From Salinivibrio kushneri (lineage in GTDB: Bacteria; Pseudomonadota; Gammaproteobacteria; Enterobacterales; Vibrionaceae), in the NCBI RefSeq assembly GCF_005280275.1, contig NZ_CP040021.1, forward strand, positions 2,505,001 through 2,569,000: a DNA stretch of 64,000 bases, in the 5' to 3' direction. The notes below the pieces were generated by a model. The model was given only the letters and a program-made list of their open reading frames with translations. It made no database searches and was not told where the DNA came from. Below, one piece after another: positions 18,355 through 28,822 of the stretch; position 1 is the stretch's first letter, and every line of letters starts with the position of its first letter. The translations under genes were made by a program, and so were the position numbers.

Positions 18355-18381
18355 AAAAGCGATGCCTCGGCATCGCTTTTT
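18355..18381. terminator. Bidirectional terminator between fklB and the racemase gene
   Basis: AAAAGCGATGCC and GGCATCGCTTTT form a near-perfect stem with a tight CTCG loop, giving A-tract and T-tract on each strand. It can serve both convergent genes. Confidence 0.88.
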
Positions 18382-18397
18382 GTCTCTTCATCTAGCG

Positions 18398-19633
18398 TTA
18401 TTGCACGTACTCACGTGGGTTCACCGCGCCCCACCAGCTATAGATTTCTGGGAAAATCACATCCGCCTTGGTCTCATACTCCACTGCCCCAATGGTTTGC
18501 TCCCCTTGCTGACCGAATAGCACCACTTCGTCATTAGGGGCCACCTGATCAGCAATATCCGTAATATCAACCATAATGGTGTTCATTGATGCAACGCCAA
18601 CAACAGGCACTCGGTGACCCTGAATGAGCACATCGGCATCATTACCCATTTTACGTGGGAAACCATCCGAATAGCCGACCGGTAAATTAGCCAGAATAGA
18701 ATCGCGCTCCAAGGTATAAGTGCTGTCATAACCGACCGTGCTACCGGCAGGCAAGTGGTGAACAGAGGCCACCTTGGTCTTAAAGCTCATGATGGGCGGA
18801 AACTCTCGGTTGGTGGGCTGATCGCCATATAGCGCACCGCCAGGGCGAACCATATCAAAATGCCCCTCTGGCACGTTTAAGGTGACAAACGAGTTCGCGG
18901 CATGCAGCAAGACATCTTCACGTTTCAAGTCTGCCTGTTCAATCAACCATTCGCTGTTGGTTTTAAATTGTCCCAATTTGCTGCGAACATAATCCGCTTC
19001 GTAGTTAGGAAAATGCGTCATGATTCCCACCACGTCAAAGCGCGGGTCAGTGGCAATATCCAACGCGACTTGCTTACCCGCTTCCTCGTTCATCTCGATG
19101 CCATTGCGACCCATTCCACCAGCATTAAACGCCATGTGAACCGGAATGGTCACATCATGTTTGTCGGCAAGTTGCCGCATTTGCTCGGCTTGCTCTGCTG
19201 AGCCAATCAGCTCTTGCATATTCAATGCTAATGCACTCTCCATTTCCTGTAAGGTCGCGGTGCGCACACGCATGATCTCGCCAGTAAAGCCGCCTTCACG
19301 CAAGGTCCGTGCTTCTTCATTGCTGGCAATGCCAACACAGTCAATGCCACTGGCAATTACAGTGGGTAAAAGACCAGCAATCCCATTGCCATAGGCATCG
19401 GCTTTCATGACCACACAAATCTTGGTGCCTTCGCTGACTTGCTGCTGAACACGCTGAATATTGTCGCCAAAGGTGGAGGTGCTCACTTCTAGCCAGCCGT
19501 TGCCATGCCCCATATAACGATTACCGCTATCCGGCGTTGACGGCGTAGGCGAGGAGTAGTCGATGACGGCGGGCGCCCCAAGGGCAACGACACCGGCGAC
19601 GGCAAGCGCCACTAAAGAGAATTTTTTGTTCAT
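18398..19633 (-). CDS. bsr: Periplasmic broad-specificity amino-acid racemase (BsrV-like)
   Basis: This 411-residue PLP enzyme belongs to the alanine racemase fold but carries an N-terminal signal peptide (about 1-22), unlike cytosolic Alr. This matches BsrV of V. cholerae, which makes non-canonical D-amino acids such as D-Met and D-Leu for release and cell-wall editing. The PLP lysine is in VMKADAYGNG (K77). The segment FNAGGMGRNG (R176, N177) carries the Arg/Asn pair seen in the Bsr subgroup. C-terminal features LPVGYSDGFPRK and VGVASMNTIMVDITD also agree. ATG 19633 is chosen; a GTG nine bases upstream would add three residues. A second, cytosolic alanine racemase is at 33988-35097. Confidence 0.88.
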   Translation of the reverse strand: MNKKFSLVALAVAGVVALGAPAVIDYSSPTPSTPDSGNRYMGHGNGWLEVSTSTFGDNIQRVQQQVSEGTKICVVMKADAYGNGIAGLLPTVIASGIDCVGIASNEEARTLREGGFTGEIMRVRTATLQEMESALALNMQELIGSAEQAEQMRQLADKHDVTIPVHMAFNAGGMGRNGIEMNEEAGKQVALDIATDPRFDVVGIMTHFPNYEADYVRSKLGQFKTNSEWLIEQADLKREDVLLHAANSFVTLNVPEGHFDMVRPGGALYGDQPTNREFPPIMSFKTKVASVHHLPAGSTVGYDSTYTLERDSILANLPVGYSDGFPRKMGNDADVLIQGHRVPVVGVASMNTIMVDITDIADQVAPNDEVVLFGQQGEQTIGAVEYETKADVIFPEIYSWWGAVNPREYVQ

Positions 19634-19797
19634 AAGCTTCACTGTTGGTCACATAAATGGAGCATCCGTGACGTGTTGAATAAAAGCTCGGCGCTTCTAT
19701 TTATGCCTCCTGGCAATGCGCGCTGTTTATATCACAGAACACGGCACGGCTGACGAATCACTCAATAAAAAAGATAGACAAGTTCCGCGTATTTGAA

Positions 19798-19826
19798 CAA
19801 AAAAACGCCACCCTAGGGTGACGTTT
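19798..19826 (-). terminator. Terminator of the cysJIH operon
   Basis: On the minus strand AACGTCACCCT and AGGGTGGCGTT form an 11-bp stem with one mismatch and a minimal loop, followed by a run of T residues. It lies about 35 bases after the cysH stop. Confidence 0.75.
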
Positions 19827-19860
19827 GAGAGAAGCGTTGTCGCCGACAAGACTCAACACG

Positions 19861-20640
19861 CTAGATGCCAGCGCCATCATTCAAGTCGTCTTCGTGCAAT
19901 CCACATTCGCGTTTTAAGCCAAAAAAGCGCGTTTGTTCATCACGCATTCCTGGCTCCAAGCGCTGGGTAGTATGCACATCGCCCACTGATACATAGCCTT
20001 GATCACGCAAGGGGTGATAAGGCAAGTCGTGCTCGCGCAGATAGTCATCCACCGCTTGGTTCGACCAATCAATCACGGGCAAAAATTTAAACACCCCATG
20101 CTGAACACTGAGTATCGGCAAATTAGCACGAGAGTCTGACTGCCCCCGGCGCAATCCCGACAACCAGGTGCCGGCGTTTAGCTCTCGCAGCGCACGCTTC
20201 ATTGGCTCAACTTTGTTGATTTGATTGTATTGGGTGATCCCCTCCACGCCTTGCTCCCACAGCTGGCCATAACGCGCTTCTTGCCAAGCAGGGCTGAGTG
20301 CGGCGCGATATACCCGTAAGTCTAAATCCAACCGGGTGGTGAGGGTATCGATAAACCGATAGGTTTCCGCAAACAAATAGCCGGTGTCGGTTAAAATTAC
20401 CGGAATGTCCGATTTCACTTGGCTGACCAAATGCAGCATCAGCGCGGCTTGCACCCCAAAGCTCGACGACAGGACAAATTGCCCCTCAAGGTGCTCTAAC
20501 GCCCAGGCGATACGCTCAGGTGCCGAGAGAGTTTCCAAGCTGGCATTGACCTCCGCCAATGCCAAGGCTTGCTGGCTTTTATTCATCGCGGCAATGTCAG
20601 CTAAGGCTAACGTCGCGTTGGGTTGAATGGTTTCAGGCAT
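19861..20640 (-). CDS. cysH: Phosphoadenosine phosphosulfate reductase
   Basis: CysH reduces PAPS to sulfite with thioredoxin. The 259-residue protein has the PP-loop-like [17 protein letters not shown], the [15 protein letters not shown] segment, [17 protein letters not shown] and the C-terminal catalytic motif ECGLHED (KRECGLHE), whose single Cys attacks PAPS. It lacks the extra Cys pairs of the iron-sulfur APS-reductase type, so it is the PAPS type and needs CysC. ATG 20640 has AGAGG before it. The start lies inside the last bases of cysI, so the two are coupled. Confidence 0.96.
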   Translation of the reverse strand: MPETIQPNATLALADIAAMNKSQQALALAEVNASLETLSAPERIAWALEHLEGQFVLSSSFGVQAALMLHLVSQVKSDIPVILTDTGYLFAETYRFIDTLTTRLDLDLRVYRAALSPAWQEARYGQLWEQGVEGITQYNQINKVEPMKRALRELNAGTWLSGLRRGQSDSRANLPILSVQHGVFKFLPVIDWSNQAVDDYLREHDLPYHPLRDQGYVSVGDVHTTQRLEPGMRDEQTRFFGLKRECGLHEDDLNDGAGI

Positions 20641-22348
20641 AAAAATCCCTCTTAGAGACATGCACGGGGGCAATCACCTCGCCACGGATCAAGAAATCAC
20701 CAAAGTGCTCGCCCGGCTCGCGTTCTGTCGCCCAGCGACCAATCAGCTGATCCAACTCCTCGAGGATTTGGCGATCGGTGATATTCTCTTTATACATTTT
20801 CGGTATCCGGGTGCCTTCCCAGTTTCCGCCTAAGTGCAGGTTGTAACGCCCAGGCGCTTTACCTACCAAGCCGACCTCAGCCAGCATCGCGCGGCCACAG
20901 CCGTTAGGGCAACCGGTTACACGCAATACAATCGGATCATCTTGTACTTGATGTTTTTGCTGAATTTTCTCCACTTCCGTGACAAAGTCCGGTAAGAAGC
21001 GTTCGGCTTCAGCCATCGCCAGTGGACAGGTTGGGAAGGCCACACACGCCATCGAGTTAGTACGCTGAACACTGTGTTCGTCATCAATCAACCGATAGCG
21101 ACGCGCTAACGCTTCAATCTCGTCTTTTTGCGCTTCCGGGATCCCAGCAATGATCAGGTTTTGGTTAGCGGTCATGCGGAAATCGCCTTGGTGGACCTTG
21201 GCGATCTCTGCCATGCCGGTTTTGAGCGGCTTTTCTGGCGTATCACGCAAACGGCCATTTTCGATAAACAGGGCAAGGTGGTATTTACCGTCAATGCCTT
21301 TGGTCCAGCCTAAGCGATCGCCGCGTCCGGTAAAGGTATAAGGCCGGCTTGGTGCAAAGCTCACCCCAGCACGCTTTTCCACTTCCGCTTTGAACACATC
21401 CGCGCCCACGCGATCAAGGGTGTACTTGGTTTTCGCATTCTTGCGGTTCGAACGGTTCCCCCAATCACGCTGGGTGGTGACCACCGCCTCAGCAATCTGC
21501 AACGTATGCTCTAGCGGAATAAAGCCAAAGTCATCGGCACGACGCGGGTAGGTGTTGGTGTCACCATGGGTCATCGCCAGCCCGCCACCGACGAGGACGT
21601 TAAAGCCAATCAGTTGTCCGTTTTCCGCAATCGCGACAAAGTTAAGATCGTTGGCGTGCACATCCACATCGTTTTGTGGCGGGATCACCACCGTGGTTTT
21701 GAACTTGCGCGGCAGATAGCGCTCACCCAAAATCGGCTCTTTGTCTTGGCTACCTTCGACTTTTTCACCATCAAGCCAAATCTCTGCGTAAGCGCGGGTT
21801 TTAGGCAGCAAGTGCTCGCTGATGCGCTTTGCCCAATCATAGGCTTGCTGATGGAGCTCTGACTCCACCGGGTTAGAGGTGCACAACACGTTGCGGTTCA
21901 CATCGCCGGCGGTGGCAATCGAGTCAATGCCATATTCATTCAAGGTCTGGTGCATAAGCTTGATATTCGGCTTAAGGACACCATGAAACTGAAAGGTTTG
22001 TCGGGTAGTCAGGCGAATACTGCCATAGAGCGAGCTTTCACGGGCAAACTTGTCAATCGCTAACCATTGCTGGGGCGTAATAATCCCGCCCGGCATCCGC
22101 GCTCGCAACATCACATTATGCAGCGGCTCCAGTTTTTGCTTTTGCCGCTCAGCGCGAATATCGCGATCGTCTTGCTGATACATGCCGTGAAAACGGATCA
22201 GCTGGAAGTTATCATCGGTAAACCCCCCCGTGATCGGATCCTGTAAGTCTTGATCAATGGTGCCACGCAAGTAATCACTTTGCTCTTTCAAACGCTCATT
22301 ATCGGCCAGTGGGCCCAGTGTATCGCCCGCAAATTTCTGTTCACTCAT
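20633..22348 (-). CDS. cysI: Sulfite reductase hemoprotein, beta component
   Basis: CysI reduces sulfite to sulfide with six electrons from CysJ, using siroheme and a [4Fe-4S] cluster. The 571-residue protein has the two cluster Cys pairs ACVAFPTCP (C435, C441) and GCPNGCG (C480, C484), the last also bridging the siroheme. [14 protein letters not shown] and [12 protein letters not shown] are also typical. The start overlaps the cysJ stop (TAATG at 22348) and its own stop overlaps the cysH start. Confidence 0.97.
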   Translation of the reverse strand: MSEQKFAGDTLGPLADNERLKEQSDYLRGTIDQDLQDPITGGFTDDNFQLIRFHGMYQQDDRDIRAERQKQKLEPLHNVMLRARMPGGIITPQQWLAIDKFARESSLYGSIRLTTRQTFQFHGVLKPNIKLMHQTLNEYGIDSIATAGDVNRNVLCTSNPVESELHQQAYDWAKRISEHLLPKTRAYAEIWLDGEKVEGSQDKEPILGERYLPRKFKTTVVIPPQNDVDVHANDLNFVAIAENGQLIGFNVLVGGGLAMTHGDTNTYPRRADDFGFIPLEHTLQIAEAVVTTQRDWGNRSNRKNAKTKYTLDRVGADVFKAEVEKRAGVSFAPSRPYTFTGRGDRLGWTKGIDGKYHLALFIENGRLRDTPEKPLKTGMAEIAKVHQGDFRMTANQNLIIAGIPEAQKDEIEALARRYRLIDDEHSVQRTNSMACVAFPTCPLAMAEAERFLPDFVTEVEKIQQKHQVQDDPIVLRVTGCPNGCGRAMLAEVGLVGKAPGRYNLHLGGNWEGTRIPKMYKENITDRQILEELDQLIGRWATEREPGEHFGDFLIRGEVIAPVHVSKRDFYA

Positions 22349-24156
22349 TAGTACACATCCCTTTGATAGCGCTTATCTTTGCGCAATTCATTAATAAAGG
22401 TTTCCGCTTGCTCACGGCTTTGTTGACCCTGTGTCTGGGCAATCTCAATTAAGGCTTCATGGACATCTTTCGCCATTTGGTTGGCATCACCACACACATA
22501 GATGTAAGCGCCATTTGATAGCCATTGCCACACTGTCTCAGCACGCGCGAGCAACCGGTGCTGGACATACACTTTCTCAGCCTGATCGCGGCTAAAGGCC
22601 ACATCCATCCGCGTCAGCAGGCCAGATTTAAGGTATTGCTGCCATTCAACCTGGTAGAGGAAATCGTCAGTAAAGGTGCGATCGCCAAAGAACAACCAAT
22701 TATCGCCTTTCGCCTCGCGTTGCTCTCGCTCTTGCAAGAAGGCGCGGAACGGCGCGATACCGGTACCTGGGCCTATCATAATGATGGGAGTGTCATCACT
22801 GGTTGGCAGTTTGAAGTTATCGTTGTGCTCAACAAACACCTTAACCGTCTCGGCCGCTTCAGCGCGGTGGGCGAGAAAGCTCGAGGCGCCGCCTTGGCGT
22901 GATTCTCCGCTCTCATGCTGATAATCCACCAGCCCCACGGTGAGGTGCACTTCGTCCTCCACTTCCGCTTGGCTAGAGGCGATCGAGTACAAACGCGGAG
23001 TCAGTCGGCGCAATATCGATTGAAACTGCTCGACATTGAGGTTGACGTCCGCCAGTGCCAGCACATCAATCAGCTGAGTGCGATTCGCGAACTCGCGCAA
23101 TCCGGCTTTGTCTTCGGTCAATGCGGTGAGTGTGTCGCTTTCCGATAACGCCGCCAACGCTGTGATCTGCTGCGGGTTAGAAGCGGTGATCTCATAGTGG
23201 GCAATTAACGCGTCTCGCAACGAGAGGCTGTCACCACCGATATCGACGGTTTCATCGCCACGCAGGCCCACCTTGGCGACGATGCTGTCCACCAGTTCGG
23301 GATCATTTTGATACCATACGCCCAACGCATCACCCGGCTGATATTCAATGCCGGATTCATCGAGATCGAGTTCAATATGGTAAACCGCTTTATCTGAGCC
23401 TCGTCCGGTAATGCGCTGGCAGGTGAGTAGCTCGGCCGTGTACGGGGATTGTTTGGTGTATTTTGCCTGCGCGGTAGCTTGATGAAGAGGCACCACCTGC
23501 GCATCGCCACTGGCCTGAAACTGCTGCTTCACCTCGGCTAAGGTTTGCTCTCGCCAAGCACTGGCCGTGGCTTCATAATCCACATCGCAATCAAGACGCG
23601 CGACCATCGGCTTGGCGCCAAGCTTTTGCAAAAAGCCATCAAAGTCTTTACCCGTCTGGCAAAAGTACTCATAGCTCGAATCACCCAAGCTCAAAACGGC
23701 ATAATGCAGATGATCAAGTTTGGGCGCTTTCTTGGATTGCAAAAATTCATGCAGCTCAATGGCGTTGTCCGGCGGCTCGCCTTCTCCATTAGTAGAGGCG
23801 ACAATGACAAGATGGGTTTCTTTGCCCAGTTGCTTACCTTTGTAGTTATCTGCCGCCACCAATTTGGCTGGGATCCCAGCCGCTTCCGCTTCCTGATGCA
23901 GCGCCTCCGCTACGCCTTTAGCGTTGCCGGTTTGTGACGCATACAAAATGGTCAGAGTCTGGTTAGGGGCAGAACTGGCTTGTGGCATAGCATTGGGTGC
24001 CGCCGCTTCACCAGCAGGTGTTTGGCTTAACCCCCAAAAATAACCACTAATCCAGGCCAGTTGCTGCGGTGACAACTCCGCCACGGCTTGTTGCAACTGG
24101 CCTATTTGCTGATCATTAAGCGGGCTGGTTAACCCGGAGAGATCCTTGAGTAACAT
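22348..24156 (-). CDS. cysJ: Sulfite reductase flavoprotein, alpha component
   Basis: CysJ passes electrons from NADPH via FAD and FMN to CysI. The 602-residue protein has an N-terminal flavodoxin domain (about 70-205; [33 protein letters not shown]). The FAD-binding part ([12 protein letters not shown]) and the NADPH-binding part ([36 protein letters not shown]) follow. ATG 24156 has AAGGAA before it. It is the first gene of cysJ-cysI-cysH; the promoter region upstream is AT-rich and likely CysB-controlled. Confidence 0.96.
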   Translation of the reverse strand: MLLKDLSGLTSPLNDQQIGQLQQAVAELSPQQLAWISGYFWGLSQTPAGEAAAPNAMPQASSAPNQTLTILYASQTGNAKGVAEALHQEAEAAGIPAKLVAADNYKGKQLGKETHLVIVASTNGEGEPPDNAIELHEFLQSKKAPKLDHLHYAVLSLGDSSYEYFCQTGKDFDGFLQKLGAKPMVARLDCDVDYEATASAWREQTLAEVKQQFQASGDAQVVPLHQATAQAKYTKQSPYTAELLTCQRITGRGSDKAVYHIELDLDESGIEYQPGDALGVWYQNDPELVDSIVAKVGLRGDETVDIGGDSLSLRDALIAHYEITASNPQQITALAALSESDTLTALTEDKAGLREFANRTQLIDVLALADVNLNVEQFQSILRRLTPRLYSIASSQAEVEDEVHLTVGLVDYQHESGESRQGGASSFLAHRAEAAETVKVFVEHNDNFKLPTSDDTPIIMIGPGTGIAPFRAFLQEREQREAKGDNWLFFGDRTFTDDFLYQVEWQQYLKSGLLTRMDVAFSRDQAEKVYVQHRLLARAETVWQWLSNGAYIYVCGDANQMAKDVHEALIEIAQTQGQQSREQAETFINELRKDKRYQRDVY

Positions 24157-24296
24157 GGTGACGACATTCCTTGCTAACATTGCGTGAATGCTAGCGTACC
24201 CTCACCAATTAATAACAATAAAGAATAGATACGAATGTTTTATAACGTTTTGTAAGGTAGGTGCGTAATCGCGTGTCATTGAGCGGGAAAATAATG

Positions 24297-24524
24297 TTAG
24301 TCAGCAATACGTACTTGCTGAAAACCAATCTCAAGCGCGTTCAAGGTCGCTTGGTCAATATCGGTAAAGCATTGTTCAATCCCTTCAGCATTGGTAAGCG
24401 CCATTAAACCGCCACTGGTGTGTCGACACTCAACCACCCACCCTTCGCTATCTAACGAAGGCTCAACGACCGCTTCAATCAAAAGCTGTTGACGGTATAA
24501 AGCACGGAGCTGTTCGGCTGTCAT
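24297..24524 (-). CDS. Conserved-looking small hypothetical protein
   Basis: This is a 75-residue soluble protein that I do not recognise. Its composition and codon use look like a real protein: MTAEQLRALYRQQLLIEAVVEP, a Trp-Val strand (EGWVVECRHTSGGLMALTN) and a C-terminal helix (TLNALEIGFQQVRI). The pattern of alternating strands suggests a small alpha/beta fold. ATG 24524 is preferred over a GTG 27 bases upstream. It lies between cysJ and the aldehyde dehydrogenase gene on the same strand, about 120 bases from each, with no sign of shared function. Confidence 0.6.
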   Translation of the reverse strand: MTAEQLRALYRQQLLIEAVVEPSLDSEGWVVECRHTSGGLMALTNAEGIEQCFTDIDQATLNALEIGFQQVRIAD

Positions 24525-24647
24525 GATGCTTTGCCCACTCAATTGGATCACTTATTGAGTTTAGTCTCAGATAAGCAAAGCTGCCATGCGGGAAGCTTGA
24601 TGCGCAGAGGCGATGTTATCACCGCCCCTGCTTTGAGGGGTTCTCTA

Positions 24648-26156
24648 TTAAAAGAAGCCCAATGGATCAATGTCGTAGCTAACGAGTAAGTTCTTCGTTT
24701 GTTGATAGTGACCCAGCATCATTTTATGTGTCTCTCGTCCAATACCGGATTTTTTGTAGCCACCAAAGGCGGCATGGGCCGGATAAAGGTGATAGCAGTT
24801 GGTCCAGACCCGCCCTGCTTCAATCGCACGTCCTACACGATAAGCGCGGTTCATATCACGTGTCCAAAGCCCTGCGCCCAACCCGTACTCGGTGTGGTTG
24901 GCAATCGCCAACGCTTCCGCCTCATCTTTGAAGGTGGTCACTCCAATCACCGGCCCAAAAATCTCTTCTTGGAACACACGCATGTCATTGTGCCCTTGCA
25001 GTAAGGTCGGCTGCACGTAATAGCCGCCGCCCAAATCCTGATGGCTACCGCCAATTAAGACCTTCGCGCCTTCTTCTTGCCCGACCTTCAAATAGCTCAT
25101 GATCTTATCGAACTGTTCGTCCGATGCTTGCGCGCCCACTTGGGTCTCGGTATCAAGCGGATTACCTTGTTTTATCGTGCCTGCGCGCTCAATCACGCGT
25201 GCGATAAAGTCGTCGTAGATGCTTTCCTGGATCAGCGCGCGCGACGGACAGGTGCATACTTCGCCTTGGTTGAAAAAGCCAAGCAACAGGCCTTCTACCG
25301 CTTTATTGATATAGGCTTCTTCTTGCTGCATCACGTCTTCAAAATAGATGTTGGGCGATTTTCCACCCAGCTCCACGGTTGAAGGAATGAGGTTTTCCGC
25401 CGCGCAACGTAGAATGTGGTGACCGACTGGCGTAGAGCCTGTGAACGCCAGTTTGGCAATCCGGGGCGATGTGGCAAGTGCTTGTCCGGCTTCGGCGCCA
25501 TAACCATTGATCACGTTAACCACACCCGCTGGCAATAGATCACCAATCAATTCCATCAGCAGCAAGATGGTAGTTGGGGTTTGCTCCGCCGGCTTGAGCA
25601 CCACGCAGTTCCCAGCCGCCAAGGCCGGCGCAAGCTTCCATGACGCCATCAGCAAGGGGAAATTCCACGGAATGATTTGTCCTACCACTCCCAATGGCTC
25701 GTAAATATGATACGCCACTGTGCCCGCATCCAGCTCCGCCGCGGAGCCCTCTTGAGCACGAATACAGCCGGCAAAGTAGCGGAAGTGGTCGGCGCAAAGC
25801 GGAATATCGGCCGCCAGAGTTTCACGCACCGCTTTACCGTTTTCCCAGGTTTCCGCCACCGCGAGCATTTCGAGGTTCGCTTCAATCCGATCAGCAATTT
25901 TTAACAGAATATTGGCGCGATCAGTGACAGAGGTTTTGCCCCATGCGTCTTTGGCGCCATGAGCCGCATCCAGTGCCAGATCGACATCATCGCTACTTGA
26001 GCGCGGCACTTCAGCAAGGGTTTCGCCAGTGCACGGTGACGTATTGGCAAAATACTGGCCTTTCACCGGCGGCACCCAATCACCTCCAATAAAGTTTTGA
26101 TAACGCGACTTAAAACTCACCACTGACCCATCTGTTCCTGGTTTTGCGTAAATCAT
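24648..26156 (-). CDS. aldB: Aldehyde dehydrogenase, AldB/ExaC type
   Basis: This is a 502-residue NAD(P)-dependent aldehyde dehydrogenase. The general base is E262 in VELGGKSPN and the catalytic cysteine is C301 in [12 protein letters not shown], a sequence typical of the AldB/ExaC acetaldehyde dehydrogenases. The Rossmann segment FTGSTPVG (about 238-245), [21 protein letters not shown] and the C-terminal [11 protein letters not shown] are also present. Its probable role is oxidation of acetaldehyde or other short aldehydes to acids. RBS AAGGA precedes ATG 26156. No alcohol dehydrogenase gene is beside it, so the physiological substrate is uncertain. Confidence 0.88.
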   Translation of the reverse strand: MIYAKPGTDGSVVSFKSRYQNFIGGDWVPPVKGQYFANTSPCTGETLAEVPRSSSDDVDLALDAAHGAKDAWGKTSVTDRANILLKIADRIEANLEMLAVAETWENGKAVRETLAADIPLCADHFRYFAGCIRAQEGSAAELDAGTVAYHIYEPLGVVGQIIPWNFPLLMASWKLAPALAAGNCVVLKPAEQTPTTILLLMELIGDLLPAGVVNVINGYGAEAGQALATSPRIAKLAFTGSTPVGHHILRCAAENLIPSTVELGGKSPNIYFEDVMQQEEAYINKAVEGLLLGFFNQGEVCTCPSRALIQESIYDDFIARVIERAGTIKQGNPLDTETQVGAQASDEQFDKIMSYLKVGQEEGAKVLIGGSHQDLGGGYYVQPTLLQGHNDMRVFQEEIFGPVIGVTTFKDEAEALAIANHTEYGLGAGLWTRDMNRAYRVGRAIEAGRVWTNCYHLYPAHAAFGGYKKSGIGRETHKMMLGHYQQTKNLLVSYDIDPLGFF

Positions 26157-26321
26157 ACTCTTTCCTTATTCCATGTTTGAGTTGATGGCGGAGCACGTAC
26201 TGCTCTCTCCTTGCCGTTATTACTCAAAAAGCGTGGCAGAGTTTTTTATCGCTGGGTATTAGGCGAAAGTCGCAGTGAGACATGGGCAACAGATGCGAAT
26301 AGGCGGAATCTTCAGGTATAA

Positions 26322-26347
26322 AAAAACCGCGCCTATGCGCGGTTTTT
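26322..26347 (-). terminator. Terminator after the TIGR04219 barrel gene
   Basis: An 11-bp stem (AAAAACCGCGC/GCGCGGTTTTT) with loop CTAT ends in a T-tract on either strand. It lies about 25 bases past the barrel gene's stop. Confidence 0.88.
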
Positions 26348-26372
26348 ACTCGTTGCCTTGACGTTCAACCGA

Positions 26373-27026
26373 TTAAAAGTCGAGCTCTGCACCAACAAAG
26401 AAGCCAGTCAGATCAAGCTCACCTTTGTTATTGTCAAAATAATCGAAATCGTGATCAATCATCCGATACCCGCCTCGTACGTTCAAATCAGCGGCCACTA
26501 AACCTAACTGATATTGCAAGCCCGCTTCGGCATCCAAGGTGCTGCTACCATCAAACTCGCCTTTGCTCACGGTGGCAAATACAAATAAAGGCGTGCCGAC
26601 TAGACCTACACGTGCATCGGCATAAATGTTCGGTTGCCACTCGTCAAAGCTTTGTCCTTGAAACTTGCCAGATTGGAAACGCTGCATATTAATGCCCGCA
26701 TCCACCGATACGAGATCGTTATCGAGAAACTCGTAGTAGGCAACAAAATCGATTTGGTCAAAATCAACTTTTCCCGTATCTGCTCCATCAACACTCACCG
26801 ACGTTTGACGGATTTTTGCATTGGGGATCAGCGGAAGTGGGTGCTCAATTGCCGCATAGTAAGAGCCAGCCGTGCTCGCATCATCGGCTTCTACATTATT
26901 GACGTCAGCATCCATAAACCAAGCATCAGCGCCGACTTTTCCCCCGGCAAGGGTGGCTGCTTGAGACGGCATGGCCAGTAGCGCGGTAAACGCTGCGGCG
27001 GCAAGCGTCATTGAAGTGGTTTTCAT
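26373..27026 (-). CDS. Outer-membrane beta-barrel protein, TIGR04219 family
   Basis: This is a 217-residue exported protein with a signal peptide (1-23, ending SQA) and amphipathic beta strands ending in aromatic Phe (VGAELDF), the usual signature of outer-membrane insertion by BamA. It matches the TIGR04219 family (GKVGADAWFMDAD near the N-terminus, NIYADARVGL, RGGYRMIDHDFDYFDNN). Its function is unknown. ATG 27026 is chosen, since the longer frame adds four residues before the basic signal start. Confidence 0.85.
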   Translation of the reverse strand: MKTTSMTLAAAAFTALLAMPSQAATLAGGKVGADAWFMDADVNNVEADDASTAGSYYAAIEHPLPLIPNAKIRQTSVSVDGADTGKVDFDQIDFVAYYEFLDNDLVSVDAGINMQRFQSGKFQGQSFDEWQPNIYADARVGLVGTPLFVFATVSKGEFDGSSTLDAEAGLQYQLGLVAADLNVRGGYRMIDHDFDYFDNNKGELDLTGFFVGAELDF

Positions 27027-27134
27027 GAAACTCTCCACATTGTCGATTAAAAAAGGTCGTCACGCGGAGGCGGCAAAGCCATGCCTTGTCGCCGATTGCT
27101 TAGAATAATAGCAAGCTTTGTGCCGAGGTGAAGA

Positions 27135-27164
27135 GAAAAAACCGCAACAGCATGCGTTTGCTGT
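27135..27164 (-). terminator. Probable terminator after pspG
   Basis: On the minus strand ACAGCA and TGCTGT form a 6-bp stem around AACGCA, and six T residues follow four bases later. It is moderately strong and lies 24 bases past the pspG stop. Confidence 0.5.
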
Positions 27165-27187
27165 GTCAACGCGCAAATTTTGTGCGC

Positions 27188-27451
27188 TTAGCGGCGACGG
27201 AATCGTGCCCAGCGCTTTTCATTGATAATCACTTCCGGCTCACCTTTGCGGCCGCGACGCTGGCGTTTAACCAGCCAAACGACCAAAGCGATCACCAAAA
27301 GCCATGGTAGTAGCTTAAGCAGGGTCCCTATCATCCCGGCCAACATCATCACAGCAAAGCCTGCCAGCATGGCCAGCACCATGCCCATGATGCTCACGCC
27401 TGTCATGAACAATACAACAGCAAAGCCAATCAGAAAGAGTATTTCGATCAT
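27188..27451 (-). CDS. pspG: Phage shock protein G, envelope stress
   Basis: This is an 87-residue inner-membrane protein with three close hydrophobic segments (about 1-20, 22-44, 46-62). It aligns well from memory with E. coli PspG: MIEILFLIGFAVVLFMTGVS, then GMVLAMLAGFAVMMLAGM and LLKLLPWLLVIALVVWL, with a basic tail. PspG is an effector of the phage-shock response to envelope damage. It is next to dusA, as in E. coli, which strongly supports it. A sigma-54 promoter (27485-27502) lies upstream, fitting control by the enhancer-binding protein PspF. RBS AAGGAG. Confidence 0.9.
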   Translation of the reverse strand: MIEILFLIGFAVVLFMTGVSIMGMVLAMLAGFAVMMLAGMIGTLLKLLPWLLVIALVVWLVKRQRRGRKGEPEVIINEKRWARFRRR

Positions 27452-27484
27452 TGCGATCTCCTTGTCTTGATAGCGAGACAGACT

Positions 27485-27502
27485 TTGCAGGTTTTAGGCC
27501 AA
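27485..27502 (-). promoter_or_regulatory. Sigma-54 promoter of pspG
   Basis: On the minus strand TTGGCCTAAAACCTGCAA has the obligatory GG and GC spaced by exactly ten bases, as in the -24/-12 consensus TGGCAC-N5-TTGC. It lies 34 bases before the pspG ATG. PspF would act from further upstream. Confidence 0.75.
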
Positions 27503-27609
27503 TTTGTCACTCGATAATTGATCATTAATTCAATAGATTACAGAAATGCCTTCAAGATGAAATGAAGGTGCGGTTAGATTGACACCAACAAGTGGTGATT
27601 TTCACCGGA

Positions 27610-28638
27610 TCAGGCGTCAAGCCATTGCTCAGGGATATGGCCCATTGCAGTGGTCAGTACCTCAATCCCCGCGCCCGGCTTGTGCGCATTCTCGCTGATA
27701 TAACGGCGCCACTGCCGCGCGCCTGGCATATTTTGGAACAGACCTAACATATGGCGGCTGATATGATTGAGTTGCGCCCCGTAAGTAAGCTGCTGCTCGA
27801 TGTATGGGAACATCGCCTCGACGGCTTGGCGACGTGTAATGCGAGGAGTTGTCTTACCAAATAAACGCTGATCGACCTCGGCCAACATAAACGGGCTCTG
27901 ATAGGCTTGGCGGCCAACCATCACACCATCAAGATGCGCAAGGTGCTGCTCCGCCTCCTCAAGGCTTTTCACCCCGCCATTGATGGCAAGCGTCAGGCGC
28001 GGAAAATCTTTTTTCAGCTGGTACACACGCGGGTAATCCAGCGGCGGGATCTCCCGATTTTCTTTAGGGCTCAGACCTTTCAACCACGCCTTGCGCGCAT
28101 GCACAGTAAACATATCGCAGCCACTCTTTTCACTGACGATACCCACAAAGTCAGTCAAAAATTCATAGCTATCTTGCTCATCAATGCCAATGCGGGTTTT
28201 CACCGTAATAGGTACATCAGTCACTTCACGCATCGCGGCCACGCACTGCGCCACCAGCTCAGGTTCAGCCATTAAGCACGCCCCAAATCGCCCGTTTTGC
28301 ACCCGATCCGACGGGCAACCAACGTTGAGGTTAATTTCATCATAACCACGCTCGGCCGCCAGCTTAGCGCATGTTGCCAAATCCGCCGGATCCGATCCCC
28401 CCAGTTGCAACGCCACCGGATGCTCCTGCTCGTGGTAAGCAAGGTAATCCGCTTTACCATGAATGATCGCACCTGTGGTCACCATCTCGGTAAACAACAA
28501 CGTGTGTTCTGATAGTAAGCGATGAAAATAACGGCAGTGACGATCGGTCCAATCAAGCATGGGCGCAACAGAGAAACGCTGCATCACCGTTTTTGGCGTC
28601 ATATCAGGGCTGGCGGCGGTTTTGCTGGGGGTAGTCAT
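27610..28638 (-). CDS. dusA: tRNA-dihydrouridine(20/20a) synthase
   Basis: DusA reduces uridines 20 and 20a in the D-loop of tRNA with FMN and NADPH. The 342-residue TIM-barrel protein starts into [17 protein letters not shown] and has [21 protein letters not shown] with the catalytic cysteine, TVKTRIGID and [17 protein letters not shown] 28638 is preferred over an in-frame TTG 18 bases upstream. It is next to pspG on the same strand, as in E. coli, but pspG has its own promoter. Confidence 0.95.
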   Translation of the reverse strand: MTTPSKTAASPDMTPKTVMQRFSVAPMLDWTDRHCRYFHRLLSEHTLLFTEMVTTGAIIHGKADYLAYHEQEHPVALQLGGSDPADLATCAKLAAERGYDEINLNVGCPSDRVQNGRFGACLMAEPELVAQCVAAMREVTDVPITVKTRIGIDEQDSYEFLTDFVGIVSEKSGCDMFTVHARKAWLKGLSPKENREIPPLDYPRVYQLKKDFPRLTLAINGGVKSLEEAEQHLAHLDGVMVGRQAYQSPFMLAEVDQRLFGKTTPRITRRQAVEAMFPYIEQQLTYGAQLNHISRHMLGLFQNMPGARQWRRYISENAHKPGAGIEVLTTAMGHIPEQWLDA

Positions 28639-28822
28639 GGTCTCGAATCTCTGCAAATTACGTTAAACGACGGTCGTTTTCGACAGGCGGACGCGGATTA
28701 TACACATTGCATCGGTAAGATTTAAGCAGAACCATCCCGCTTGACCACGAGGCAGAAGAAACGCATAAGCTAATAGTATGGCAGCCGTTATGATGGCTTA
28801 AACGAAGCGTGCCCCTGTGAAC

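Noticed and set aside
24600-24645. Hairpin CCCCTGCTTTGAGGGG after the aldehyde dehydrogenase gene as terminator
   Set aside because: The stem is only four pairs and no T-tract follows on the minus strand.
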